Assembly (NCBI GenBank): GCA_037893225.1 | Contig: JAZGUH010000225.1 | Coordinates: 1,240,001 to 1,304,000 of the forward strand | Length of the DNA: 64,000 nucleotides | Origin: Hippasteria phrygiana | Lineage: Eukaryota; Echinodermata; Asteroidea; Valvatida; Goniasteridae | Reading direction: 5' to 3' | Shown: positions 12,401-27,200 of the stretch, one piece after another | Layout: each line of letters starts with the position of its first letter | How positions within the stretch are numbered: the stretch's first letter is position 1 | Notes under the pieces: model-generated | Told to the model about the DNA's origin: nothing | What the model saw: the letters and a program-made list of their open reading frames with translations, nothing else | Database searches by the model: none | Made by a program: the position numbers and the translations under genes

Positions 12401-15400
12401 CGGCGGGCTAGTTAAAAAGAGCATACCTACCTGCTTAAAATTGTCACTGTTACTTGATATGAATCAAACAAACGTTCTTGGTAAGTTTGAGTGAATCTTC
12501 TTGTTTCATTTAATGACCGAATACAGTGCTACGGCGTCCCACACAGTCAATACTATGCCGAGCCGCCGCGCTATAGCGCCATGCATGCTGCTCGCTGTCT
12601 CACAGCAGCTAGCTTGTGTCCTGATGGCAACATGTGCACGCGTGATGCCACAAGCGCACATGACTTGTACAAGGTTGGTAGTCTCATATCAAGTCCAGAA
12701 TGTGTTGTGCACTTTTTTGCCAAATGCTGTACGCATGGGACTGGTTGGGTGTGGGAAGAAAAGTACAGTGAAAGTGCATACAAAAAAGACTATGGATCTT
12801 TTCTCAATGCTCGGCTTCGATACGGCTGACACTGAAACATTTTTATTTTGTACATCATCAGTGTTTGAAAAAAATGATTCAGGACCGTCACATTTTTGGC
12901 CCATGTCAATTTGAAGGAAAACGCCAACTAATATTGGCGGAATAATGTCATGAATGTCTATAAGACGCAGCGAACCGTACGCGTACGCGGCGCTATACAA
13001 TTTTTGGTACGTACTGAAGCCAGCTTTGATTAATGGGCCCAACCGGGGAATTCCACGTGCATGCTGAGCATGCGCATCAGCACTTGACCTCAGTGATTCA
13101 TGAGCCATGCATGCAGTGCATGAAAGAAGGCATGGAAGGTACGCGCGTGCTAAGATTTGTGCGTGTGGTCTGTACTGGGCCGTACGTGGTTGATGAGAAG
13201 TTTTATTCACTTGGGTCTTTACATTTTCCGTCATGTGGCGATATCTAAATGTATCCAATCCGTCCAAAAAAGGAAGCAAAAGAGAATACGATGCAAACTA
13301 GAGCAAAAATAAAAGACAACTTGTCTACAGACAAGACTGGGAGCGGGACTTTGGCTGGCTTAGCTACGATGGAAATACGATGTTAGTTATAACTCTACTG
13401 AATTGAATCCTCCAATTTTAATACGATATTTCGGACACCGTAGGGAGTTTATCGTAAATGAGATATTTTACAAAGTGTCCATTAAATGTGGGCTAGTAAA
13501 AATTTCTGCGGGCTAGTAAAAAACCCAGTTAACTTGCCCGGTGGACTAGTTAAAAAAAAGCTTAAGATCGAGGCCTGTTTACGGCATTATGGGTTTATGA
13601 CTTCTGACTAGCGCCCACCCGAACAAAGATACTGACAATTATAGAGACCGCCAACATAGGGCAAGATAGCTCCCAGTTGGTAGAACGCCGGTACGGTATT
13701 CCGGAGGTCACAAGTCTGAATCACACTCCTTCCAGTTTTCTTTGTTAACTTTGAAAATTTATTCAAATTTATCTAGTCCATTTCCCTTGTGGATTGTTAG
13801 ACGAATTTCATAAAGCGTTCAATTCTGCAAGCATAAATGTTACAAGAGTTTCCAAGACTCACCTGTTGGACAAGAGCCACTCCGAGTTTTTCTTTGTGCT
13901 CATCTGCAATTTGATGAAGCTGGTCCAACTCACTGGCTAGTTCGGTCAGTTGAGGGTCTGTAACCTCCTGATCTCTGACCTTGGGTTCAGCTTCCTGGGC
14001 ACGGCTGGGGGAGATCGGCATGGCTTCTGTGAGCTGGCCTCGGGATGTTGGTTTGGCCAAAACTAGGAAGGCGTGTTGGATGTTCAGGACTTCCACTTTG
14101 GCCTCGCACATTTCGAGAGCAGACAAAAGATCCTTCAAAGAGAGAAGCAAAGATTTACATTCACGGAACAAGAGACTTTTTCAGCTGATTTACACGACTC
14201 CTAATTGGCATACATTTCATACACTTTGGAACCAGACAGCTCTTCCATTGAAAGATTCTGTTGCTAAAAATAACAGCCTGCACAGGATTGATACAGTGGT
14301 TGAGAAAAATGTCACTATGCATTAAAACATCCAACAAGAAATCTATCAATTGGAGTCCAATACCTAATAGGATTGATTGATCTTATGTCTTCCAAGGTAC
14401 ATGTGGTAATTTTTGTCATTTTAAAATTTGTAAAAGGTTGCCGTGTACTACAAATGTTCGCTGCCTTATTTTTTGGACTGGATGGTGGGGACTTGATGTT
14501 AAATGAAATGAACCTTGGATTTGGGCAGAGGGTAGGACTTGAGCTTATGCCTCAAGGATTGGGTTCAGGGATCTGTGTGCATGTAGTTTTTATTCTACTA
14601 TTATTATTCAACTAATTCAACTACCTTGTATATTTAGGGTACATCTCTTTGTGATTGTTTCAATTGTTTTTTAATGTGATGATTGACTGTAAATCAAGCT
14701 GGTCTCTTTGGCCAGAATATGGCCTCTAGGCCCAAGAATTTAACGAAATAAATCTTTAAAAAATCATTTCAATCATAAAAATCTAATACTATTATTTACA
14801 AGCAGCAAAATTTGACTCACCTCCTGCGCTTTCATCTGTTTACGAAGGCCTTTACTCTCCAGCTCAGGTGCAAACATGGCGGCCTTGGCTTGGGACATAG
14901 TTGCTGTCAACTCCTCAATCTCCTTGTTATGTTCCTCCCACTTGCTGGCGGCCTCTTCCAGCACCGTTTTCCTTTCTTCAGTGACAGCTTCCATTTCATT
15001 GGCTTTCTTGTTAATGTCCGAGGCATTCTGCGAAAGATCCTGGATGTCGCAGACTTTGGAGAGGGCTGTTGTGGTCGAGTTCAGTGTGTCCAGCTTCTCA
15101 GTGATGTCTGGAACGTCGGCTAAAACATTCTGTTCACAGAAAATCAAATAACTAAAGAAATTAACTACTACCACATTCAGAAATTAAATTTGGAACCAAC
15201 TACAAAATTAACAACATAAACCGTACAAAACGAAGTCATCTTTTACACCTGCATTTTTACTGCTACTAAATTTACTTCATCGGATTAATTTAAATATTAA
15301 AGTTACAAGCACTGTTTATTACTTAGATGAAATGCCACCACTTTCTTTTTATTTATTTTAAAGAAAAAAATTCACTTCCACAAATACATGTACACAACAC

Positions 15401-18400
15401 GGGAATACACAAATAATTTAAAACAAAATATGGTTGACTAGTTCTGGGATACACCAAAAAGCCAATTTTATAGGCTTATTTCCATTGGGGCCCCATATTG
15501 GGGGCCGCAAATATATATCAAACTTATGCAAACCAGCCGTTTTAAATTTATCATTTCACGAAAAGAAAATCAACGAACAGAAAAAAATAATGCAATTAAA
15601 AAGGAAATTTACAAACCTTATGTGAGTCCAGCTGTGACTGCACAACTTGCGGACTAGTCATTACAAGCTCCGGCTCCGTGATGCTGCTACCTTCAGCTAC
15701 CCACAATTCAATATTTTCCAGGGCCTCGTGGTATTCATTCCATAATGCCATCGCATCCGTCAGCTCGGTGACCCTCAGCGGGACAGAGCGGTCAAGTTCC
15801 GTGACTTGCTGCTGGAGATTCTTCAGTGTGGCACTGACCTTCTGTTTCTCTGTCGGCTGGTCAGTTTGGTCAGTCAGGCTGTCTCCCTCATGCTGGAGCA
15901 CATCCAGCAAGGCCTTGGCCTCTTGCAATGTTTCCTGAGCTTCCTGTACATCAAACAACAAAGCAAACATTTCTAAGACCTTAAGAAGGCAGCATCTACA
16001 AAGTTTAACTATTTCAGATTATACTTATCAGATTGCAGGCTGTAGTCGAGTCCATCACAAGTCCATTACAAGTCCCTGCAAGTCCACCACAAGCAGTCCA
16101 GCCCTAATTCCAATCACAAGCTATTCAAATGAGCTTTGATAAAGGCATTCCTTTGTCATTGTTCATCCAGTTACTTGTGACCGGCTTATGAAAGGACTTC
16201 TGACTAGACCTGCGAAAGGACTTATGAAAGGACTTGCAGGGACTCCACTACAGCTCTGTCAGATTGTTCTGAGAGTGTTCAATCTAGTACATCCAACAAC
16301 AAAGCAAATACTTCTAAGACCTTTTAAAGGCAGCTTCTTCAAAGTTTAACCATTTCAGATTATTCTGATCAGATTGTTCCGAGAACAACCTCCTTAAAGT
16401 TTAAGGAAAGTTTAAGGGAAGTCTTACATTGTGGAAGAATAAGCAGATAGAACTGTTCGATACAATTACAGTTCGAGAATAAAAAGAATTCAATATCTGT
16501 GGAATTAACTTCTTTTAGCCTGAAAAAAATTAAATCCAATAAGTTACTTCTTAAAACTTTTCCATGGGGTGAGGGGGTGGGCGCTCTTTCTAATGTTAAT
16601 GTGGTCAATTTCATTAAACGTTTTTTTTTTTTAACGCATCACGCATCTATTGATTTCAACACTGCACACGTACTGATAATTTTTTTAACAGCGACTTAAG
16701 GGAGCACCAACATGGTTGAGATTGCACCCATGGTTAGCCCACATGGATACCCCCCACACCTCCTTTCCCCCTTAGTCCGTCCACGAACCACACACCTCTG
16801 TTGCTCTCTTCCCCTCTGGTACATCAGTGACTCTGTCCTGCAATGTCTCTGTCACGTCTTGCACAACTTCCTCCACTCGCTTCACTTTGTCATGGAAGTC
16901 TTGTCTCAGCATCTCTGCACCCGTAAGATTTCTCTTCGTGTCGCCCATCGACTCGGCAACCTGGGCTTGCCGGATGCGGAGCCTCTCAATCTCCTCGGCA
17001 ACCTCAGGTGGCGGGGTCGCATGGAGGCCCTCGTACTTCGACTCCTGGGTGTCTGCGAGGGCATCGGATGTCTGGTTTAGGGTGCGGAGCTCATCGGCAA
17101 TGTCCTGTGAAAGGAGCACCATATTCTTTGACAAGTCTCGGCTAGATTCATGTAAAGTGATACTTGAAATCTAGGGTTGGCAAAACAATCCATTCTTACT
17201 TTCAGAACGGATAACCACATGCCTCAATAGTCAGTGTGCGAACAATTACTGATTAAGCCAATTCAGCACTTTGGTTTCAATGCTCAAACTTACTGACACG
17301 GTAAATTTTAAAGATTTTTTAACAAACTTGGTACCGATTAAATGTTCAGTTTCTTTAAATGGGTGTTTCTCAATGTCACAAAAAAATTATAATATTTTTT
17401 TTTGTTTTTTTTAAGAATTGTATCTGTTAAATTCGTACCGTACTGGCATTTTACCAACTAAGCTATCTTGCCCTATATTGGCGATTTGCCAATTTGTCAG
17501 TATTGTTGCCTAGTAAAAGTCAAAGTAATTAGAGCAAACCATAGAGACAGGGCTAACGGACAAATAAAGTACAAATTAACAATCACAACGAATGCATGCA
17601 ATTATCAAGGGCTGTGCATTTTCGAATAAATTTAGTATTCTATTATTCAAAACTGGGTTTGACCGAATATTCGAATATTCGATACTCGCCGATCAAGTTT
17701 TTCATGCCTCAGCTGCAACCGCATCAGTGCTGGTAAAAAGTTGCACGCAAAGCACGCCGGTGTTTTACGTGCGGCGATAGATTATGGACCACCCGATCGG
17801 CATTTTGTTTGCATGCACCTGATCATTACGGGTTTGTATAACATTATGATTCAACTCCAGCCTGCGTTTTTGCAGTAATTTTCTTAAGGGTTTTACCGGA
17901 CGGGAACAATAAACCTCCGTCCATAAAAAGTAACCGTCGACAATATTACAGCATTTGACACTGCGAGTCGTATCTGTACGTGCATATATTTTTTTTCCAA
18001 ATATTCGAACCTGCCAAAAAGTATTCGAATATCCGGTTGACTATCGAATATTTGAATATTTGGGATATTTTGGACAGCACTACAATTATCCCATTTCTAC
18101 TGAACCAAATGAAAACATTACAGATTTGACAGCATACCCTTTGCGCCTTCATCTTGTCCTCCATATCTTGTAACTCAGGGCCAACACTTTGGACAAGCCG
18201 AGTCAGCCTGCTGAGGAGATTATCCAGATCCTTCAAGACATCTTCTGCCTTTGAGGCAAACAACCGCCTGTCTTCCAGCTCACGCTCCAGAGAAGATTCT
18301 ATCTCTACAGCCGAGGTTCTCAACCTACACACACAAAACAAAAGGTATTTAAGCCAGTTCGGTATTTCAACTGCGCATGTGCACAATGACATTTTATCCC

Positions 18401-21400
18401 GAATGACCCGCGCACGTGTTAAATTCAATCAGAATGGGCGTTCGTGTATAAACATCGCGTGACATTACGTCAGCAATTTTATCCCAAATAACCTTTGACC
18501 TTTGAGATACCGAACTGGCTTATTCAGGAATTGGAAGTATTAACCCCTTGTGTCCGGCTGTCATTGATGGGGGCCTGGTATGGGCTCTGCAGCCAAGCGT
18601 TAATGCAAACAGTAGGCACCACACTGAATATGGTGGTCCTTTTCATCACACTTGGAACCCCCTTTGTGTCAGTTACAATCCCATTCATCATTACATTCCT
18701 ATTCAAGAACAATAGAGTTGAAACATGAATGGATTGAGTATGTGCAGGAATGCACATATAGACGACAACCAGCCAGGTGGTCTCTTTTAAAAACGCGGCA
18801 GCTATGGCCGTCATCCGTATTCAAGAGGTTAAATGTTCAACGAGGAAAAATGCTGAGGTTTTGAACTGATAAATACACAAGAAACGAAGATGTTGTGTTT
18901 TTGGTTACTTGGGACAAAAATCACGAGGTGTGTCCCTACCAAAAAAGCAATACCTCTCTCAGACTGTAAAGTCATCGGTCGTGGTAAAAAAAAAAAAAAA
19001 AAATATGTACAAACTTATGGTGTACAGTACAATGCAATTGAAAGTTAACACTGTAAATAGGAATGGAAAACTTTTTGAAAAGAATCGGCAGTCACATTCG
19101 CATTTCGCAGCCAACTTTTCTCCCCTTTAAATCGGGAAATTATTTTCACGCTTTTGAGAAAAGGTGTGAAAATGTATTCCCAACTTGTGTGAAAAGACGT
19201 GAAAATGTTTCCTCGGAAGAGAAAAATAATGTGCAGCGAAATTCCCATTCCCAGGTGAAATTTCAAATGCAATGTACCGTATGTGTGTGTGGGGGCATGG
19301 CAAGCAATGTTTTGTCAACCAATGTTTTGTCCACCAATGCATGATTGATTGATTTTATTCGGTATTACCACATAAATATAAACAAATATAAATATAGATA
19401 TAAATATATGTATATGTACAAACAAACAATTACTACAATACATCAAAAACATGGTAATACCAGGGATAGCCCATGAAAGTTTTTCAACGCATCACAGCAA
19501 CAAAGGTATATTTTTGGAGGGTGTGGGCACGCCCCATGATTTCTTTTGTCCTGAGCTCTGGACAGCTTCAAAGTATCCGAGTGAAAGAATTACGAATTGG
19601 CACTCTAAGCCCTATGGTAAAACCAATAATGCCCTGAGCTTGCAACAGATCCATTCCAACCCTTCAGCGGCATACCTGTTGTGCTTGGCCTGTATTGTGG
19701 CCATCTCCTGTTGGACCGGTTCAGACAGCGTCGGGTCATCTAGATCATCTTGTAGCCTCTGGCCCGCTTGCTGTAGTTTGTCGAGATTCACTTCTCCTTC
19801 AACAATCTTGGCACTACTCTCCTGAAGAATGAATGAAATCTAACAGTTTACAGTATAGTCCCATACAGTGGTAACCACCCTTACCTCAGGAATGAAGACG
19901 TTTCCACAGAGAGCTAAATGAAAACAATTTCTTCATTCAATCAAAATCAGTGTACATTTTTCTATTCAGTAAATGTAGTACATTCAAAATGGTAATAAGA
20001 GTCAGCATTATAAGCATACTTTAACCTGAATTTTGAGGACTTTAAAACGTTGTATTATGGGCATTTGAAGAAAGCTGTTGCTATGACAAAAAAGAAATGC
20101 AAAATATAACAAATCCAAGAGCTAAACTAAGCAGAGGAATAAACACGAACTAAACAATCTAAAATGAAAACAATTTGACAAATAGATCCCCCCCCCCCAA
20201 AAAAAAAAAAAAAAAACAACTCCAACAAATCTGTCAGCTTTAAACACAAATTCAAAACAACCAAAGTCTGGAGACAATTCTATATTTTCACTTGAGCCAA
20301 CACAAAAAAGCCCAAAACACCTTTTTTAAAACATACTTTCAAGAAACATCTTCAGTGAATTTCTATTACAAAATATATATGATCACAATTTCTTTAAGAG
20401 CTAATCAATTTCAAAAAGATGGAAAATTTACAACACTAATTGACAACTCACCTTCACAGCATCAAGTTTTCCAATCAGTTCCTCGTTCCCAATACTGGGC
20501 GACACGGACATTGGCAGGCATCGCTCCACAGCTAACATGACCTCGGTGACCTCCTGCAAAGCATGATGGTACTCCTGCCAGCTGGCAGCTTCCCTTTTGA
20601 CCTTCTCCTTGTCGCTGGCCGACCAATCCCTCAGTCTGTCGGCCAGGTCTTGTAAGTCCTGTATTCTCTTCCGGACTGCCTCCTTCCCGGGTTCATTGCC
20701 CTGCTTGTCTAGCGCTTCTGCCTGCTCTTTCAGGGATTCCAGTTGGCCATTTTGGGTTTGCATCACTTTGGCTATTTCCTAAGAGAAGAATACCCAGACA
20801 GGCGGTCACTTCACTTGAATTATCGGTCTGTGAATGTGGTGTCAGGTTTAGAAATGTATCTTTGAAATGTACATTAAAGTACAGACTGACAGAGAGCAAA
20901 AACAATTTTGTTGTTAACAACAGTAAGCACAAGGTAGTTCTCGAACCACGCGTCTCGCCATTTGACACTTCACATTTTGACACTTCAATCGGCACAATAG
21001 CACAATGACCAATTTTACAATTCCAGCCTATTTTACGACTTGACCTCAAATGACCTTTGACCTCAGTACTTGACCTTTGACAAGCATCATATAAAGGTTG
21101 CACTATAAAGGTTGCAATTGGACTTCAAATTTGCGTATAAGACCAATTTGTCGAAACTTTACCCAAAATGACGGACTACGGACGGTCCGGACGGACAGAA
21201 TACGTACAGAAATTGTGATTGCATAGTCTATTTCTAAACTTCGTTCAGGCGAGACAAAAATTGAGAGAATCTAGGTTTTTTGTACAGTACAATCTGAAAC
21301 TTATACTCAATACTCATGGGGGTCTTTCTTTCCAACTGAAACAAGTTTTACAATCCTTTGAGACGTTCATTTTGTCAATGCAGAGGTAGTTTTACATGTA

Positions 21401-24137
21401 CCGCAGTCCTCAATGACAATTAGAATCACCCAATCAAACAACTACCACATCAAACATAGCAGAAACACCCAGCAGAATCAGTCAATGACTGAAATGTACC
21501 CACAACCAAAATTTTGTACCTGACTGAGTTGTTCGTTATCCCTGGCTGCGGCCAGGCTCGTGGGCGACTGGTACGACGCTCTCTCCCCTAGGCCAGTGAG
21601 GGCGCTTTTCAGTTCGGCCGCACCAGCCTGGAAGTCCTGCCAGTTATTCACACCGTCCTGCAGCTCCTCCTCCACGTTCCTGGCTCTAGTGGCAGTCTCT
21701 GCCAGCCGGGACGTAAGACCGTCGATGTCCGCCTTGAGCTTGGCGGCGTCTTCTGGATTTAGTGACGGCATTATCTTCTCAGCGATCTCTTCCACTTCAT
21801 CCAGTTTGCTCTGGCAAATTGCTTCCTTAGCAAAGAGAAGCTGATATGCAAAAACAAAAAAGATGTCACGAACACTTAAACGCCTTTAATTGATTGTAAA
21901 GAAAAATAACAATTCTAAAATAACAGCAGATAAGTTTGACATTTGACCTCTAAACCAATACAAACCTGGCCCACCTTATAGTTTCATGGAATTTCTTTTT
22001 CCCATATCTCAACAGAGACTTTGACCTTTGACAGCCAGATTCCAACATCCATTTTCTTAAGGGCTTGTACTCGTACCTATATTCAAAACTCAAAGTACTC
22101 ATACTTATGTCAAAGTATCATAATCAGACTTGTTTTTACTTCACGCTTGAACTCATACTCCTAAGTATTGTACTTGTATACTTTTTTCACTTGTACTCAT
22201 AGTCAAGGTGAAATACTCATACTCATAAGTATTGTACTCATAACTGAGTATTCATATTCACACTCATTGAAAAGTGCTCGACTACAAGGCCTTCATGACC
22301 CACCTTGTGTTTCTGCAGCTGATCATGCCCTTTCTCAAAGTCTACCCCTTCCTCTTCTTCCCCCAGCTTTTCCTCAGCCTCATCAAGCCACTCCCCAGCA
22401 GCCTCCTCCCCTCTTTCCAGCTCCTCTCGGAGGCTCAGGGCCTCCTGGAGCCTGCCCGCCATCTCCTTGGTGGCGTGGAGCAGCTGGGAGTGCAGGGTGT
22501 CCATCCTCTCAAGGTCTGCTTGGAGTGCCGGCGGGATGGGCTCCTGGAGCTCCGCATATTTGGCATTGACGCTGATGATGAGAGCCTGAGCTTGCTGCAG
22601 TTGCTTGTCCAAAGTTGGCTGTACAAGCTAAATATAATACAAAACATGTACAAACATAGTAAAGACGTGAGGATTATTCACAATGACATGAGCGGTAAAA
22701 TCCTTCACGACCGAAAGGCAACATTTAGATTATTGAGAATAGATGTAACATTAAAAACCAAATCAAAATAGGAAATATGACTGTACGCAGCACAAGTCAA
22801 TCACTGGTCACTTTAGGATCAACCCATGGATGAACATGGCAGGATTCTGATAATGTCTCCTCTTTCCGAGACATTTTCTCAAAAATAAAATTAAAATCCT
22901 GTTCAAAATGGTTTATCATTCAGTGTTATTATTACAATCCTAATCAACTGACCTCATGCTTATTGAGTTCCACCTCCACGCTCTCAGCAGGCAAGCCGAT
23001 GGGTCTCACCTCCCTCATCTCAGCATCGGCCTCCTCGAGCCAACCCAGGCATTGGCCAACCTCTTGGCCAAGCGCCTCCTTGTCGCTCGTCATCCGTTCC
23101 AGGACCTGCTGGGTCTGTTGCAGATTCTCCAGCGCGGCCTTCAGGTCCTGCTTGAGCTTGAGGCTGGTGGCGGTGATGACAGGATGGTCTGCCTTGTCAG
23201 CAGTACGGATCACGTCCTGGCCCTGTGCATCCAGCGTTGTCATTGCAGGAAGCTGCTTGTCAAGCTGTGCCAACAGAGCCTGTGAAACGATGGGCATGAA
23301 CAGTTTATCATATCTGTTTCTGTTCTGTTCTGTTCAGTCCATTAACCATACCCCTTAATAGAAACCCTGTGGAATTTTGTGCAGTAAAATAAATTTTTCG
23401 TAAATTTTCCGTGTTCCACGTCAAACGTTATAATAATGTGATTGGACAATATTTTTCACGCTGTGTTCACACAATAAGCCAGTTCGGTATTCCAACTGCG
23501 CATGTGCACATCAAGATTTGAAAGAAAATATTTTTCGGGAGAAACATTTCATCGTATGCATGCAAAAGCATAGCGGGAACCAGCAAATTTAAAGAGATCG
23601 GCGTGTTCTGAAGTAACATTAAAAAAAACAACGTTTGGACAGAACTGTTTTTAGGTGTCTTGTGTGTCCAAACTTTTGTTTGAACAAAAGTTTCCATCGT
23701 CTTTTTGATTGCACGAAAAATTGCACAAAATGCAGATTCGGTTATCACATCCCCCATAGCCTTGTGTGCATTTATCTGCCACGTTTCCCCCCCCCCCCCC
23801 CCCCCCCCCCCCCCCGAGAGAAAAAATCGTTGAATCCTGTTGTGCACATGCGCAGTTGGAATACAGAACTGGCTTATTCTACTGTGATAAATCTGGATGA
23901 GGGCCTCTTCAGAAATGTTCCATGGCAATCTATCTATCAGCCAGTTGTTTCATCTTAAGGCTGCCATTCTCCCCGATTTCATTATACCAACTAGAATTGT
24001 CTTCCTTTTTTGGCTTGTTTGTGATTTTGGCTTGTCTGTTACTCTGTCAGTTCACTTATGTCATCAGTATTATCGGCACAATTGAAATATTTCCTGAGAA
24101 GATGACCCCCAATTTTTTGGCTTGTATCTTTTTTCAA

Positions 24138-24221
<84 letters not shown>

Positions 24222-27200
24222 CTACATTTGTTTAACCCCTTGTGTCCGGCTGTTATTAATAGGGGGCTGGTATGACAAGAACAAGTTTGTGCAGCCAAGC
24301 GTAAACACAAACAATAGGCACCACACTGAATAGCGTGGTCCTATTCATCGCACTTGCAGGACCCCGCCCCCCCCTTTTCGTTTGAATGAAAGCTTTCTTA
24401 GAAAAAGCTCCATCCATTCATTAGTTACACTCTCCTTCCAGAGCAATATAGTTGAAACATGAATGGATGGGGTATGTGCAGGAATGCGCGTATAGACAAC
24501 AACCGTCCAGGTGGTCTTTTTCAAACCACAGCTATGGCTGTCCTCTGTATTCAAGAGGTTAAGTGGATGTGATTTCAATAGCTTCAAACAAAATGCCTAC
24601 ACACCAGATGACAGAAGACCTTACAAACATATGAGGGGCATTCAAACTGTTATTTCATTGGGGGGTGGGGGGGGAGGCAAATGTTGCCTCCCCCTTCCTG
24701 GATATGCCACTGATTGCACAACATACCTGGCATTTCTCCAGTTTCTCCTCAGTCACCAATCCCGGTTCCTGCAACCTGGGCATCTCACTTGCACACTGCT
24801 CCAGACACTCTTGAACCTCCCACAAGTTGCTGGCATAAGCTCGTCTGACCTGTACCGCATCCTCCATGGCTGAGCATCGTGTTGCTGTCGCATTGAGCAG
24901 GTCCTTATAGGTCTTGTCCAATCGGGAGATGTCCTTGGCATGGTCCACCTGGCCGCTGGTTACCATGGCAGCGCAACTGTCGTGGAGACCATCCATCTTG
25001 GGCTGCTGGTTCAGGATTTTGGTTTTGATTTCCTAGAAGTGAGATGCATTGGATTTCACATTACAAGTGTACAATATAATGCACCACTGAGTTATGAGAC
25101 TGATACTAAACAAAAATATTTCACGTTATAGTTGACAACATTTCTCAAGACACACCTAAGCAGTCAGCAGGGGTGAGATATGAGGAAAGTGAAAAATCCA
25201 CGAAACATTCGTAGGTATTTATTTTGTATGGTATTGCTGAAAAATGCATAAAGAAAACTGCATTTTCTACCAAAAGATACGGTTTAAAATAAAAAAAACA
25301 AGAGTCATCAGAATTAAATGAAGACTGACAGGTTGCAGAAGTCATTTTATAATGATAAAAACAATTTCAAGACCAAAAATTCTTCCTGAAATCCACCATC
25401 TTAAAATATTAGGCCAACCAATCAGAATACCTTGACAGTTCAGAACAATCATAAGGGGATAAAAGTGTGATGACCCGGTCTTTACCACGTCAATAATAAC
25501 CGAGGGGCGTGACCGCTGTTAATGGACCGAGCTGAAGGCGAGGTCCATTAACAGCGGTCACGACCCTTCGAGGTTATTATTGACTGGTAAAGACCGGGCC
25601 ATCACATTTTTATCCCCATTCTAAATGCCTTCTTACGAAAAATGCAAAAACCTCCTGAAAAAAGGACAAAATGCAAAGCTTTTTTGCCCCACTTTTTCTC
25701 CCATTTGCGCAGTACAAAACACATGCGTACGCCTTGTGAGCTCGTGAAGGCGCTCTGCGCCTGTCGCGTGCGCGTACGCACACGCACGAGATGCAGCGTT
25801 TTATACGCGTGCTTTAGCGTTGTCTCACATTATGAAGTTCAGTGCATCTTGTGCGCGCACCTACTACGCTCTCCCTGTTGCGTATCGGCTGAGAACAGCT
25901 GGTTATGACGCGCCGTGTTTAAACAACTTACAGCCGTGTTTAAACAACTGTTTAAACACACCCACGTGACCAATAGGGATAGTGAAACTCGCTGAGGCAT
26001 TTATGAATGCCTAGTGCAATGGAATTCTTGAAAAGGCTGAACAGATAACTGAAACATTTTTCCAGTTACATTTTAGGAAAATGACCTTTGCCTTCTGCAG
26101 CTGATCTGCTGCCCGTTCAACATCATGGCTGATTGGTTCATCCAGCGGTTTAGTCAAGGCTTGAAGGTCTTTCAGCTCAGTATCACGGTCTGCAAGATCT
26201 GTCTCGTATACCTCCCGCTGCTGGATGGAGTCTGCAAGGTGGTACTGCTTATTGGAAGCCTTGGTGCTCACTCTGTCAAATAAATTCAAATTATTGAATT
26301 CACAGTTTTGTTTTCGGAAATAAGTTGAAGGTGAAACAGTTTCAAACTGTTTTCAAGCTATAAAGCACCTAAAAGCTTGACTTAATCAATTTGTTTTAGA
26401 ATGTGACAGACAAACATATACTAATATGTTCAATAGGCTCACTGTGTAATTTTGTTTTGTGGGGGTTTTCTAAGCTATGCATTTTTGGAAACTGTACAGT
26501 ATAACTAATCAGAAAACCAATGTTTTCTTTTCCTCCCGAAGCCTGTACAGCAGCCATCCTTGATTTTTCAAAATGGCCGTCATTTCAGACTTAACTTGCT
26601 TAATAACTTTAGATTAGAACATCACACAAAGTCCATTTTGGTGGCAAACCCGACATATTTGGTGCCAAGGAATCTAAATAACATAGTATTGATGACTCAC
26701 CACCAATGGATGGTAGCCATCTTGGATATTTAAAAATGGCCGTCTTTTCAGATGAAATTTTGTTAATAATTTCACAGGTCAGAACATCACAAGATCCATT
26801 TTGGTGGCAACTTACCCCATATATTTGATACCAAGGAAGCTAAACAACATCACTGTTGACATACCACTGATGGATGACGGCCATCTTGGATATTTCAAAA
26901 TGGCCGCCATTTCAGTCCTAACTTGGAAAACAAAATGTCACACGAAGTCCACTTCAAAAGCACATATATTTGATATTCACAGTACTGGTATCAAATATAT
27001 GGGTTTGCCATAACTTGTATAACTTAGGAAATCATCACAAAACATGAACAAAATTTTTCTCAAATTGAACATAGCGAACCGGACTATAAATCCTTTAACA
27101 AAACAACCAAAGTTTCTGTATTTATACATTATGACCAACCATACAGCCACATCTGATTCCCCTCATTCCTGTACATAGCCCGTTGACAAAACAAGAAAAT

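Noticed and set aside
12689..13279. Minus-strand 196-codon open frame
   Set aside because: It lies wholly inside the hAT-like element and shows no transposase motif; the CpG-rich sequence simply lacks stops.
23922..24275. Open frame with a poly-Gly run
   Set aside because: The Gly stretch is only the translated G homopolymer.
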